DNA from: an uncultured Oscillospiraceae bacterium
GTDB taxonomy: Bacteria > Bacillota > Clostridia > Oscillospirales > Acutalibacteraceae
Direction of reading: 5' to 3'
NCBI GenBank assembly: GCA_900541905.1
Contig: UQLQ01000002.1
Span: 62,001-126,000, forward strand
DNA length: 64,000 nucleotides
Under the pieces are notes generated by a model. The model saw only the letters and a list, made by a program, of their open reading frames with translations, did no database searches and had not been told where the DNA came from. Numbering within the stretch: the stretch's first letter is position 1; each line of letters begins with the position of its first letter. The position numbers were made by a program, and so were the translations under genes. Below, piece after piece: positions 23,090 through 31,462 of the stretch.

Positions 23090-24658
23090 TTATTTTGCGT
23101 ATTCAACTGCACGGCTCTCACGAACCATGTTTACCTTAATTTGACCGGGATATTCCAAATCGCTTTCAATTTTTCTGCAAATATCTCTTGCGAGTAAAAC
23201 CATTTGATCATCGTCCACGACTTCTGGTTTTACCATAATGCGTACTTCTCTGCCGGCTTGAATTGCAAAGCAACGTTCTACACCCTCAAAGGATGAAGCA
23301 ACTTCTTCCAATTTTTCAAGACGTTTGATATAGCTTTCCAAGTTTTCACGGCGTGCACCCGGTCTTGCTGCGGAAATGGCATCAGCAGCCTGTACGATGC
23401 AAGCGATGATGCTTTTTGGTTCTACATCGCCATGATGAGATTGAATTGCATCGATAACAACTTCGTGTTCCTTGTATTTACGGGCAACATCTACACCAAT
23501 TTCTACGTGGGAACCTTCCATTTCATGGTCAAGCGCTTTGCCAATATCATGAAGTAAACCGGCACGGCGGGCAAGGGTAGGGTCAAGCCCCAACTCTGAC
23601 GCCATAACACCGGACAAAAATGCAACTTCCAAAGAATGGTTTAACACATTTTGTCCGTAACTGGTACGATATTTCATTCGTCCCAATAACTTTACCAATT
23701 CAGGGTGAATACCGTTTACACCGGCTTCGATAATAGCGCGTTCACCTTCTTGCTTAATGGTAGCATCTACTTCTCTGCGGGCCTTTTCAATCATCTCTTC
23801 AATACGGGTAGGATGAATACGTCCGTCCGCAATTAATTTTTCCAAAGCGATTCTTGCCACTTCACGGCGAACCGGCTCAAAGCTGGAAATGGTAATTGTT
23901 TCAGGTGTGTCGTCAATAATCAAATCAACACCTGTCATTGTCTCAATGGCTCTGATATTACGGCCTTCACGACCAATAATACGGCCTTTCATCTCATCGT
24001 TTGGCAATTGTACAACGGAAATGGTTGCTTCTGCAACATGATCGGCTGCACAACGCTGGATGGCAACCGTAATAATTTCCCGTGCTAAATTTTCTGCCTC
24101 ATCTTTGGTTTGCTGCTCGATGTCCATAATTTTAGCAGCTTTTTCGTGTACAAGCTCGTTTTCTAAATTTTTCAATAAGAATTCTTTTGCTTGTTCTGCG
24201 GTGAAGCCGGAGATACGTTCCAAAATTTCAAATTGATTTGCTTTAATGCCTTCGGCTTCCAATAAGAATGCTTCCGCTTGCTGTTTCTTTTCAGCAATAG
24301 CATCCTCTTTTTGCTCTAAACTCTCCATTTTTTTATCGAGAGTTTCTTCTCTTTGCTGAATGCGTCGTTCCTGACGCTGTACTTCTTTGCGTCGTTCTGC
24401 AAGTTCCTTTTCGGATTCATCACGTAACTGATGAATTTCGTCTTTACCTTCCAGTACAGCTTCTTTCTTTTTTGCTTCTGCTGTCTTTACAGCTTCTTCA
24501 ATAATCTTTTTTGCCTCTTCTTCAGCAGAACCGATGGTAGCTTCAGCTGACTTTTTTCTATGAGAACTGCCGGCCATAAATGCAATTACGCCAACAACAG
24601 CGGCAATTACAAGGCCAACAACTACGCAGATAATAATCGCAATACCTACTGCATCCAC
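23090..24658 (-). CDS. rny: Ribonuclease Y
   Basis: A 522-residue membrane-anchored endoribonuclease that initiates mRNA decay. An N-terminal helix (about 3-28) anchors it; a long charged coiled coil follows (about 40-150). Then come a KH RNA-binding domain (MKGRIIGREGRNIRAIE) and an HD domain (HSLEVAFLS, and HDIGKALDHE near residue 370). The start is GTG, with AGGAGGT about twelve bases upstream. The terminator on its 3' side and the repeat-borne promoter separate it from ymdB. Confidence 0.96.
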   Translation of the reverse strand: MDAVGIAIIICVVVGLVIAAVVGVIAFMAGSSHRKKSAEATIGSAEEEAKKIIEEAVKTAEAKKKEAVLEGKDEIHQLRDESEKELAERRKEVQRQERRIQQREETLDKKMESLEQKEDAIAEKKQQAEAFLLEAEGIKANQFEILERISGFTAEQAKEFLLKNLENELVHEKAAKIMDIEQQTKDEAENLAREIITVAIQRCAADHVAEATISVVQLPNDEMKGRIIGREGRNIRAIETMTGVDLIIDDTPETITISSFEPVRREVARIALEKLIADGRIHPTRIEEMIEKARREVDATIKQEGERAIIEAGVNGIHPELVKLLGRMKYRTSYGQNVLNHSLEVAFLSGVMASELGLDPTLARRAGLLHDIGKALDHEMEGSHVEIGVDVARKYKEHEVVIDAIQSHHGDVEPKSIIACIVQAADAISAARPGARRENLESYIKRLEKLEEVASSFEGVERCFAIQAGREVRIMVKPEVVDDDQMVLLARDICRKIESDLEYPGQIKVNMVRESRAVEYAK

Positions 24659-24765
24659 TTTTCTGAGACACCTCCTTTTGTCTTGTTCATTCCCTTAGTT
24701 TCCTTTTACATTATGTAAGTGAAAATAACAACATTTTCTAAATGAATTAATTACACTTAATAAAT

Positions 24766-24795
24766 ATTGTATTACGTTTCACACCATTGTGTCAA
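24766..24795 (-). promoter_or_regulatory. Promoter of rny
   Basis: Minus strand TTGACA (24790-24795), 18 bases, TACAAT (24766-24771), about 105 bases before the GTG start. Confidence 0.7.
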
Positions 24796-24862
24796 GAATA
24801 ATTCCCGTAATTGTCAGTAAGATTTTAGGATTTCAGAGAATTACAGCCAATACGGAAAATAC

Positions 24863-24891
24863 TTGACTTTTGTATTTTGAAATGCTACGAT
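24863..24891 (+). promoter_or_regulatory. thrS: Promoter of the thrS T-box leader
   Basis: TTGACT (24863-24868), 17 bases and TACGAT (24886-24891) precede the leader RNA by a few bases. Confidence 0.7.
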
Positions 24892-24897
24892 ATTAAA

Positions 24898-25170
24898 TAC
24901 AAAGATATATTACATGCATGGAAAAGGACATTTTGTTTTTATAAATGTTACAACAGAGAGCAAACGTCATGGGCTGAAAGCGTTTGCGGTAAAGCAAAAC
25001 AAAATTACCACCTTGGAGCAGCTGCCGAACGTTTGATAAAAAAACCAAAGGTATGCCGGTTAGGTTCCGTTATCAACCTGCAAAGAGGACAAAGCGTTGC
25101 TTTGTTGAATTTGGGTGGAACCACGAGAGTCGTTACTCGTCCCTTGTCAAGGGACGAGATTTTTATTTTT
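24898..25170 (+). ncRNA. T-box riboswitch leader of thrS
   Basis: An approximately 270-base leader before threonyl-tRNA synthetase. The AGAGAGC element of stem I is at about 24956-24962 and the T-box core GGGTGGAACCACGAG at 25113-25127, with the TGGA bulge that pairs with the free tRNA end. The intrinsic terminator follows (25136-25145 with 25149-25158, then a T run). Uncharged tRNA-Thr should stabilise the antiterminator and turn thrS on. The Thr specifier codon could not be placed with certainty; ACC and ACG triplets occur in the stem I region. Confidence 0.9.
25136..25170 (+). terminator. T-box regulated terminator upstream of thrS
   Basis: CTCGTCCCTT pairs with AAGGGACGAG around a three-base loop, followed by ATTTTTATTTTT. 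Its left arm follows the T-box core directly, as required for the antiterminator switch. Confidence 0.88.
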
Positions 25171-25192
25171 ACAGATAAAGGAGTATGTAGCT

Positions 25193-27133
25193 ATGAGCAT
25201 CAAAGTGAATTTAAAAGGAGATAGCAAAGAGTTTGAGTCTGGCATCTCCGTAGCGGAAATTGCAAAATCGATTGGTGCAGGCCTCTATAAAGCAGCTTGT
25301 GCCGGAAAAGTAGACGGAGAGGTAGTAGATTTGCGTACACCTCTTACAAAAGATTGTAATTTGGAAATTTTAACTTTTTCAGAAGAAGAAGGAAAAAAAG
25401 CATATTGGCATACAGCAGCTCATGTTTTGGCTCAAGCGGTAAAGCGTTTGTTCCCGGATGCAAAATTGGCCATTGGACCTGCGATTGACAATGGATTTTA
25501 TTATGATATTGATTTGTCACGTCCATTGTCACAAGAGGATTTGCCCAAGATAGAGGCAGAGATGAAAAAAATCATCAAAGAAAATTTGCCGATTGAACGT
25601 TTTGAGCTTGCACCAAACGAAGCAAAAGCATTGATGCAGGAGCAAGACCAAATTTATAAAGTAGAATTGATTGAAGAGCATGCAGACAAAGGAGAGGCAA
25701 TCAGTTTTTATAAGCAAGGTGAGTTCACAGACCTTTGTGCAGGCCCTCATTTGATGGCAACAGGCAACTTAAAAGCAGTAAAACTTACCAATGCAACCGC
25801 GGCGTATTGGAGAGGCGATTCCAATAATAAGTCCTTACAGCGTGTATATGGTATTGCGTTCCCCAAAACAGCAGAACTGGAAGACTATTTGGAAAGAGTG
25901 GAAGAAGCCAAAAAACGTGACCATAATATCATTGGACGTCAATTGGGTTATTTTACAACTGTAGATTATATTGGACAGGGATTGCCTATTTTACTGCCAA
26001 ACGGTGCCCGTGTGATTCAGCAGTTAGCTCGTTTTGTGGAAGATGAAGAAGAACGCCGAGGATATTTATTAACAAAGACACCTTACCTTGCAAAAAGTGA
26101 CCTTTATAAAATTTCCGGTCACTGGGACCATTACCGTGACGGTATGTTTGTGTTGGGAGAAGAGGAAGAGGGCAAAGAAGCATTTGCGCTGCGTCCAATG
26201 ACATGTCCGTTCCAATTCCAAGTGTATTTAAATAAAAAACGCAGTTATCGTGATTTACCTATGCGTTTAAATGAAACCTCCACATTGTTTAGAAATGAAG
26301 CATCGGGTGAAATGCATGGTTTGATTCGTGTTCGTCAATTCACTATTTCCGAAGGTCACATTGCCTGCTTGCCTGAACAATTAGAACAAGAATTTGCAGG
26401 CTGTGTGGAACTTGCAAAATATATGCTGACAACTCTAGGCTTAGATGACGATATTTCTTACCGTTTTTCCAAATGGGATGAAAATAATAAAGAAAAATAC
26501 ATTGGTTCTCCGCAGGAGTGGGAAGAAGTACAAGGACGTATGCGCCAAATTCTGGATGATTTGAACATTGACTATAAAGAAGCGTCCGGAGAAGCTGCTT
26601 TCTACGGTCCGAAATTAGATATTCAAATTAAAAATGTACATGGGAAAGAAGATACTTTGATTACCATACAAATTGACTTCCAGCTGGCAGAACGCTTTGG
26701 CATGACTTATGTAGATGCGGAAGGTCAAACAAAATATCCTTATGTTATTCACAGAACCTCCATTGGCTGCTATGAACGTACTTTAGCTTTGCTTTTAGAA
26801 AAGTATGCGGGAGCATTGCCAACATGGCTGATGCCGGAACAAGTACGCGTATTGCCAATCAGCGACCGTTTGATTGACGATGCGAAAAAAGTGGAAGAAC
26901 AATTGAGCAGAGCGGGTATACGTGTATCCTGCGATACAAGAAGCGAAAAAGTAGGATATAAAATCCGTGAGGCACAGTTGGAGAAAATTCCATATATGCT
27001 TGTGATTGGAGATAAAGAGGTAGAGGAAGGTACCGTTTCTGTACGCAGCCGTAAAGAGGGAGATTTAGGCAGCATGCCTGTAGAAAGCTTCCTATCCAAA
27101 ATTCTTCAAGAGATTGCAACAAAGGCAAAATAA
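25193..27133 (+). CDS. thrS: Threonyl-tRNA synthetase
   Basis: A 646-residue class II synthetase charging tRNA-Thr. Domains in order: TGS (residues 1-62), the editing/SAD domain (HTAAHVLAQAV, GPAIDNGFYYDID, CAGPH), the catalytic core with Zn-binding cysteine in MTCPFQFQVY, class II motif 3 (GCYERTLALLLEKYAG) and the C-terminal anticodon-binding domain (VRVLPISDRLIDDAKKV). ATG 25193 follows AAAGGAG. The open frame continues upstream into the T-box leader but is not coding there. Expression is set by tRNA charging through the leader. Confidence 0.97.
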   Translation: MSIKVNLKGDSKEFESGISVAEIAKSIGAGLYKAACAGKVDGEVVDLRTPLTKDCNLEILTFSEEEGKKAYWHTAAHVLAQAVKRLFPDAKLAIGPAIDNGFYYDIDLSRPLSQEDLPKIEAEMKKIIKENLPIERFELAPNEAKALMQEQDQIYKVELIEEHADKGEAISFYKQGEFTDLCAGPHLMATGNLKAVKLTNATAAYWRGDSNNKSLQRVYGIAFPKTAELEDYLERVEEAKKRDHNIIGRQLGYFTTVDYIGQGLPILLPNGARVIQQLARFVEDEEERRGYLLTKTPYLAKSDLYKISGHWDHYRDGMFVLGEEEEGKEAFALRPMTCPFQFQVYLNKKRSYRDLPMRLNETSTLFRNEASGEMHGLIRVRQFTISEGHIACLPEQLEQEFAGCVELAKYMLTTLGLDDDISYRFSKWDENNKEKYIGSPQEWEEVQGRMRQILDDLNIDYKEASGEAAFYGPKLDIQIKNVHGKEDTLITIQIDFQLAERFGMTYVDAEGQTKYPYVIHRTSIGCYERTLALLLEKYAGALPTWLMPEQVRVLPISDRLIDDAKKVEEQLSRAGIRVSCDTRSEKVGYKIREAQLEKIPYMLVIGDKEVEEGTVSVRSRKEGDLGSMPVESFLSKILQEIATKAK

Positions 27134-27136
27134 TAA

Positions 27137-27167
27137 AAACCGGATGAATGTTTTCATCCGGTTTTTT
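27137..27167 (+). terminator. Terminator of thrS
   Basis: A 12-bp stem (27137-27148 with 27153-27164), four-base loop and T run, only a few bases after the stop. Confidence 0.9.
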
Positions 27168-27183
27168 GCAATGGAGGTAATGT

Positions 27184-27441
27184 ATGCATCCTGTGGTTAA
27201 AGTGCTCTGGATGATAGGAGTAGGAATCATACTGGGAAGTATCTTTGTTTCAACCGTATTTCATATCTATTCTGACTGGTATATTTCACTTGTGCTGATT
27301 GCGGCCGCTTTACCTATTATGGCGGCTATTATAACAGATGCTTATGTTAGGCAGTTGAATAATTTTAAATTTAAAGTTATTGTTTGCGCAGTTATGTTGG
27401 CGTTGTTAATTGTGAGAACAGTGCTAAAGATTTTTATGTAA
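27184..27441 (+). CDS. Small membrane protein of unknown function
   Basis: An 85-residue protein with three predicted membrane helices (about 5-27, 33-53 and 62-82), short polar links and no motif I recognise. ATG 27184 has a good GGAGGT five bases upstream. It begins 16 bases after the thrS terminator with no obvious promoter of its own, so it is expressed either by read-through or from a start site I cannot see. Confidence 0.62.
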   Translation: MHPVVKVLWMIGVGIILGSIFVSTVFHIYSDWYISLVLIAAALPIMAAIITDAYVRQLNNFKFKVIVCAVMLALLIVRTVLKIFM

Positions 27442-28363
27442 TTTTGATAAAGAATTATGTTAATCAGAACATATTATGTAAACCAAATAACTATGCTTTT
27501 TTCAACATGAAAGTATAGTAATGTTAAAATGACATGTTGAAAACTGAAAAAAATAAGACATGGCCTATATTTTGTTGTGGAAAACTATGTGGAAAAAGTT
27601 GAAAGTTTTTGATGAAATCCTTTTTTGTATCAGTTACGACATAATTATGTAAAGACATGTTCTGTATATTCGACAATCATCTTGTAAAATTTTTATAAAC
27701 TAAATTTATTTTTGCGCATAGTACGTTCTGTTTTCTTTTTTCTTTTTCTCTATTTTTGAACTTATGGTACAGTATAACAAGAAAAACGCATGTAAAGTAA
27801 TAAAAGGTACTTTTATATATCTTAAAAGGGAGCGTAAAAGCATATCCTTTTAAAAATAGGATAGCGACATAAATAAGATAGAACAGCGTTTGAAAACAGA
27901 ATGGAGAGACATTTAGGGCAAAATTACAAGTTATAGTGGCTCAAGCAGGGCTATTGCGGATAGGTTATTCTGTTTTTAAGTAAGACTTTAATACGAAACT
28001 TTTCTTTTTGCATATTAGCTTACGTTCTTTTACATAAAACTTGTCTGATAGGGTCGGTAATTAAATAAGTAAGGTAAAATACAATGGAGGTTTCAAGTTT
28101 TCTGTCTGATAAAAGAATCTATTTGTGAATGTTAAAAGAAGTATACTCATTTATATCAAAATTGGTAGCATTCGAAATTAAGAAATCACTATTGGCAAGT
28201 ACTTCTTTGATATGTATTGAGCTTTGATGCAGAAGGAAGAGTCAAATCTAATTTTAAATGTACGTAACTGGATTATGTATTTAGATGTCCGATTATTGTT
28301 AGAATATAAGAGCTTAGAAATAAGAAAAGGCAGATATTCTATGAGTTGAATATCTGCCTTGTT
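27442..28363. other. 922-base region without a recognisable gene
   Basis: AT-rich and with no convincing coding frame on either strand. Visible elements are an eight-bp inverted repeat (27502-27509 with 27533-27540), a ten-bp stem AAAACAGAAT/ATTCTGTTTT (27893-27902 with 27967-27976) that closes a 64-base interior and ends in five T, and the terminator at 28327-28360. The second stem could be the closing helix of a small RNA, but no known family (6S, SRP, RNase P, tmRNA) was recognised. Confidence 0.5.
28327..28360. terminator. Hairpin downstream of the flavodoxin-fold pair, possibly bidirectional
   Basis: A perfect 13-bp stem (28327-28339 with 28348-28360) with an eight-base loop. T-rich sequence follows on both strands. 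On the minus strand it ends the flavodoxin-fold operon; on the plus strand it would end any transcript from the gene-free region. Confidence 0.75.
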
Positions 28364-28966
28364 TTATTCAATTTTCATGGATGCCATTTGTTCTTTGCTG
28401 CACCCAAATTTTTCACCATATTTAATCCAGTATTTTGTAGAAGCCTTTACAAAGGATTGTTTGGATAATGGTAGTGTAACCGATAGGTGTTCTATTTTTC
28501 TGTTTGCAATCAATTTGGCTAGCCTTTTTATTTTCCCTTTCACTAAAAAAGATAATGGTGTTGTCAAAAATGCTTCTCCGGCTCCAATTGCCAATGTAGA
28601 GCAAAATTCATATTTATTCTGCTTGCAGAATAAATGCATCATGTCCAATGCAACATTATTTTGTTCCGGTTCGATAAAGCCGCAGTTAATTAAAATATGA
28701 ACTTTTGGCTTTGGTTCTATTTGATATGTTTCTAATGTCTTTAAGAAATTTAACAAAGTGGAAGGGATTCCGTCCGCATATAAGGGAAAGACAAACAAGA
28801 TGTCTGAGCAACCTTCGATATGGTTACAAATTTCACTGTGATTTTTCTTATTGACCATAAAAGATATTGTTTCACCGGAATAGTATTTTTGAAAAATCTC
28901 AGCGTAAAGTTTGGAATTTGATTTTGGTGCTCGGGGACTGCCGTTAATAATGACTGTTTTTACCAT
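28364..28966 (-). CDS. Flavodoxin-fold / NADPH-dependent FMN reductase-like protein
   Basis: A 200-residue protein. It begins VKTVIINGSPRAPKSNSKLY, the flavin phosphate-binding pattern of NADPH-dependent FMN reductases and related flavodoxin-like proteins, and has FVFPLYADGIPSTLLNFLK where such proteins bind the isoalloxazine ring. The C-terminal half is more divergent and ends with a basic helical region. It overlaps the preceding gene by seven bases, so the two are coupled and may form a complex. Substrate unknown. Confidence 0.8.
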   Translation of the reverse strand: MVKTVIINGSPRAPKSNSKLYAEIFQKYYSGETISFMVNKKNHSEICNHIEGCSDILFVFPLYADGIPSTLLNFLKTLETYQIEPKPKVHILINCGFIEPEQNNVALDMMHLFCKQNKYEFCSTLAIGAGEAFLTTPLSFLVKGKIKRLAKLIANRKIEHLSVTLPLSKQSFVKASTKYWIKYGEKFGCSKEQMASMKIE

Positions 28967-29463
28967 GAGGCAACCTCCTGTTCCACGGTTGTTGTTAATT
29001 CTTCCTTCGTAACAAATACAATACGGTAAGAAGAAAAACTCATATTATTCGCATTGCGGGCAACCAATCGGGAAAAAATATCTTTTTCTTCTTGAGATAG
29101 TTCTCCATATGCGATAATAACGGCCTCTTTATCTTTTACCGCCCGCTGGACGTGATGTGTTTCATTGTTATGAATACGGATAAATGCTTGCTGCACAGGG
29201 ATTGCACGTTCCAACATGGTTTTCATAACAGTATCATAAGAGCCGTACTTTATATGAGAGACATAAATGATTTTGTCACTGTCTGCTATGATTGGATATA
29301 CTTTTACAGCATCATCTCTTATCACACATTTCCCCGGTGTTTTGGTCCAACATCCGAAACAGCCGACACAATTGGAAATTTTTAATGCGGATAAATCAAT
29401 ATACGTTTCATTTTCCGTTTTCAAACTAACAGTTAAGGGGGTATCTGATAATAACAATTTCAT
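28960..29463 (-). CDS. Flavodoxin-family protein with Cys motif but altered N-terminal loop
   Basis: A 167-residue protein with NCVGCFGCWTKTPGKCVIRDD near residue 31, the cysteine pattern of iron-sulfur flavoproteins and related NAD(P)H-dependent reductases, and KIIYVSHIKYGSYDTVMKTMLERAIP as the second flavin loop. The usual N-terminal GSPR phosphate loop is not seen; the protein begins MKLLLSDTPLTVSLKTENE. Its partner downstream has that loop but not the cysteines, so a heteromeric enzyme is possible. Function inferred only at family level. Confidence 0.75.
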   Translation of the reverse strand: MKLLLSDTPLTVSLKTENETYIDLSALKISNCVGCFGCWTKTPGKCVIRDDAVKVYPIIADSDKIIYVSHIKYGSYDTVMKTMLERAIPVQQAFIRIHNNETHHVQRAVKDKEAVIIAYGELSQEEKDIFSRLVARNANNMSFSSYRIVFVTKEELTTTVEQEVASW

Positions 29464-29557
29464 AGAATTCCTCCTAAGTTAATATGAATATGGAATATTA
29501 TATCAGATTTTTTGACCTAATTCAATGATGAAAGCGTTGGAAAAGAAATCACTTAAT

Positions 29558-29587
29558 AAAAAACAGCCGTATGTACGGCTGTTTTTT
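29558..29587 (-). terminator. Terminator of the Cys-rich small gene
   Basis: A 14-bp palindromic stem (29558-29571 with 29574-29587) with A and T runs in the arms, just after the stop at 29596 on the minus strand. Confidence 0.85.
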
Positions 29588-29595
29588 ACTTTATG

Positions 29596-29808
29596 TCAAA
29601 GTTTAAAATCTTCTTTTGTAAATTTGGCAAGAGGGGGTCTTTTTTTGGGAGTCCTTAGGAGAGGGTCGTAAGTGAATTTTTTACATTTACCATTTTCGTC
29701 TATCTCGCAATGAACTGCGCAGTTTGGAGATAGTTCGGGCGTTGTATTGTGGCTGCAATACTCACAGTTCGGGTCAATACGAGTACCGTATAAAGATGTA
29801 TGTTTCAC
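29596..29808 (-). CDS. Small Cys-rich protein of unknown function
   Basis: A 70-residue protein with cysteines arranged C-x2-C (CEYC), then NCAVHC and GKCKKF, suggesting a zinc-binding knuckle, followed by a basic, proline-rich C-terminus. Similar small proteins occur in ruminococcal-type genomes without known function. The ATG has only a weak GGA-containing ribosome binding site. It is a single-gene unit with its own terminator. Confidence 0.65.
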   Translation of the reverse strand: MKHTSLYGTRIDPNCEYCSHNTTPELSPNCAVHCEIDENGKCKKFTYDPLLRTPKKRPPLAKFTKEDFKL

Positions 29809-29864
29809 TGTATTACCATCCTTCCCAATATTTTTTCTATTATATCATTGTTTTTTGCTTTTTT

Positions 29865-30989
29865 CTACCCCTTCACTTTTAATTTTCTGCGTTCCAATCC
29901 GACAGAAAACAAGAAAATGGCACAACAGGCTACTAATGCAATTCCGGCAGGCCATGAATAAGAAATGATACCGGATATTTGTTCGGAAGTATTTTGAAAA
30001 ACATAGGCTGCAGGCTGTGGAAACAGAGGAAGAAATGACATGGTCACAAGTGCGGCTATGATTCCATGGATGAACCGGAATGCAATAAATTTCAATTTGG
30101 AAATTCCACATTTTAAAGTAGCTGCAAAAATTTGAAAGTGTACGCAAAATCCACCAAATCCAAGGCCGAAGGCCATCAAAGCAATGGGGGCGTTTAAGGA
30201 GGCGGTATCTACACATCCGCTGGTGATTTCTGTTAACAATGAAACGATGGAGGCTGCGATGGGTGCAGGAATGTGCAACCGCAGCAGTAATTGGCAAATT
30301 CCTTGAGCAATTCCTGTTGCATGCAGCAAAGACAAAAATGCTGAAAATATAATGACAAATGCACTCATATTCATAAGACCTTTGGAGGCGTCTAATGTAG
30401 ATTCCACCAAAGGGGATTGGGAAGAACGTTCGGAAGATATTACAGTATGGCAAGGTTCTTTTTTGAATCGTGCGATAATGCCAAGGGTAATACCGATGAC
30501 CATCATGGCTGCAATTTGAGAGAAAAACAGCAAAAGTCCAATCAGTGCATTTTGCAGCAATGTACCGCCGACTACACTGATAATAAAGGCAGGTCCTGCA
30601 TTGACGCAAAAGTACAGCATCCGATGCGCCTGTTTCTGTGTAATAGCACCTTGCTCCAACAAAGATATACAACCTCGTGCACCTACAGGATATCCGCCAA
30701 TCATGCTCATAATAATCACAGAACCTGCACTGCCGGGAAGATAAAACAAAAATTGAATTACAGGCTGTAACAGTTTACCGATGAATTTGGAAATACCGGA
30801 ATGGATGATAAAAGAGGAAAGCACCATAAACGGAAACAAAGAAGGCACCAATGTGTATAAACAATAACTGATTCCGTTGGCTGCGCCGTTGCGCACATCA
30901 TTTGGAAAGAGCAAAATTCCCAGTGCACATGCAATGATAATCAAACACAATAAAATTGTTTTACAAAGATATAATAAACGTGTGCGCAT
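29865..30989 (-). CDS. ylbJ: Sporulation integral membrane protein YlbJ
   Basis: A 374-residue multi-pass membrane protein with two Gate (nucleoside-recognition) repeats, visible as SMIGGYPVGARG in the first half and LLTEITSGCVDTAS in the second. YlbJ is needed for spore cortex formation in Bacillus and is under sporulation control. ATG 30989 is chosen because GGAGG stands six bases before it; the open frame extends further upstream but that part runs toward the divergent yqfC gene. Confidence 0.9.
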   Translation of the reverse strand: MRTRLLYLCKTILLCLIIIACALGILLFPNDVRNGAANGISYCLYTLVPSLFPFMVLSSFIIHSGISKFIGKLLQPVIQFLFYLPGSAGSVIIMSMIGGYPVGARGCISLLEQGAITQKQAHRMLYFCVNAGPAFIISVVGGTLLQNALIGLLLFFSQIAAMMVIGITLGIIARFKKEPCHTVISSERSSQSPLVESTLDASKGLMNMSAFVIIFSAFLSLLHATGIAQGICQLLLRLHIPAPIAASIVSLLTEITSGCVDTASLNAPIALMAFGLGFGGFCVHFQIFAATLKCGISKLKFIAFRFIHGIIAALVTMSFLPLFPQPAAYVFQNTSEQISGIISYSWPAGIALVACCAIFLFSVGLERRKLKVKG

Positions 30990-31141
30990 CGGTATCCTCC
31001 TTTCTGATTGTGGTGCATTTACCACCTGTTTGTCAGTATTGTTGTAAGTTTCTATAGCATGTATATGCCAATGAGTGATTTTTATTGCTAAAAGTGCATA
31101 ATCTTGTGAAAGAAACGTTTTGGAAAGGGCGGCTTTTATAT

Positions 31142-31453
31142 ATGAATAAAGCACAACGCGGTGTTGAGAAACGTCAGGAAAAAGGAAATGTACGCGGGCT
31201 GAATAAAATTGCGAGCGTATTACAACTGCCGGCAGCAGTAATTGCAGGTGTCGCACATATGGAAGTAAGCGGAAATCACGAGGTGGTTCTGGAGGGCTGC
31301 GGCGGCATTATTGAATATACAGACGATGTAGTAAGGGTGAAAACCGGAAAATCAATCACCAAATTCAGTGGAAAAAATCTTGAGATTAAATGTATCCAAA
31401 TAGATTCATTAATCATTCAGGGATTTATTACATCCATTGAATTTCAGTTTTGA
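31142..31453 (+). CDS. yqfC: Sporulation protein YqfC
   Basis: A 103-residue protein of the YqfC/YabP group (LPAAVIAGVAHMEVSGNHEVVLEGCGGIIEYTDDVVRVKTG), expressed in the mother cell in Bacillus. Its partner yqfD follows after nine bases. The ATG at 31142 matches the family N-terminus; the preceding ribosome binding site (GGAAAGGG) is weak and distant. Divergent from ylbJ, so a shared sporulation promoter region lies at 30990-31141. Confidence 0.88.
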   Translation: MNKAQRGVEKRQEKGNVRGLNKIASVLQLPAAVIAGVAHMEVSGNHEVVLEGCGGIIEYTDDVVRVKTGKSITKFSGKNLEIKCIQIDSLIIQGFITSIEFQF

Positions 31454-31462
31454 GGTGAATCT

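Noticed and set aside
24877..25224. A 115-codon open frame upstream of thrS
   Set aside because: It runs through the T-box leader and its terminator, has no ribosome binding site and is explained as structured leader RNA.
29845..30672. A 275-codon open frame overlapping ylbJ in another frame
   Set aside because: Its composition is full of Cys, Arg, His and Tyr runs typical of a shadow frame, and ylbJ explains the same bases with clear membrane helices and family motifs.
31000..31256. An N-terminal extension of YlbJ beyond the ATG at 30989
   Set aside because: It overlaps the divergent yqfC gene and lacks a ribosome binding site; GGAGG supports the inner start.
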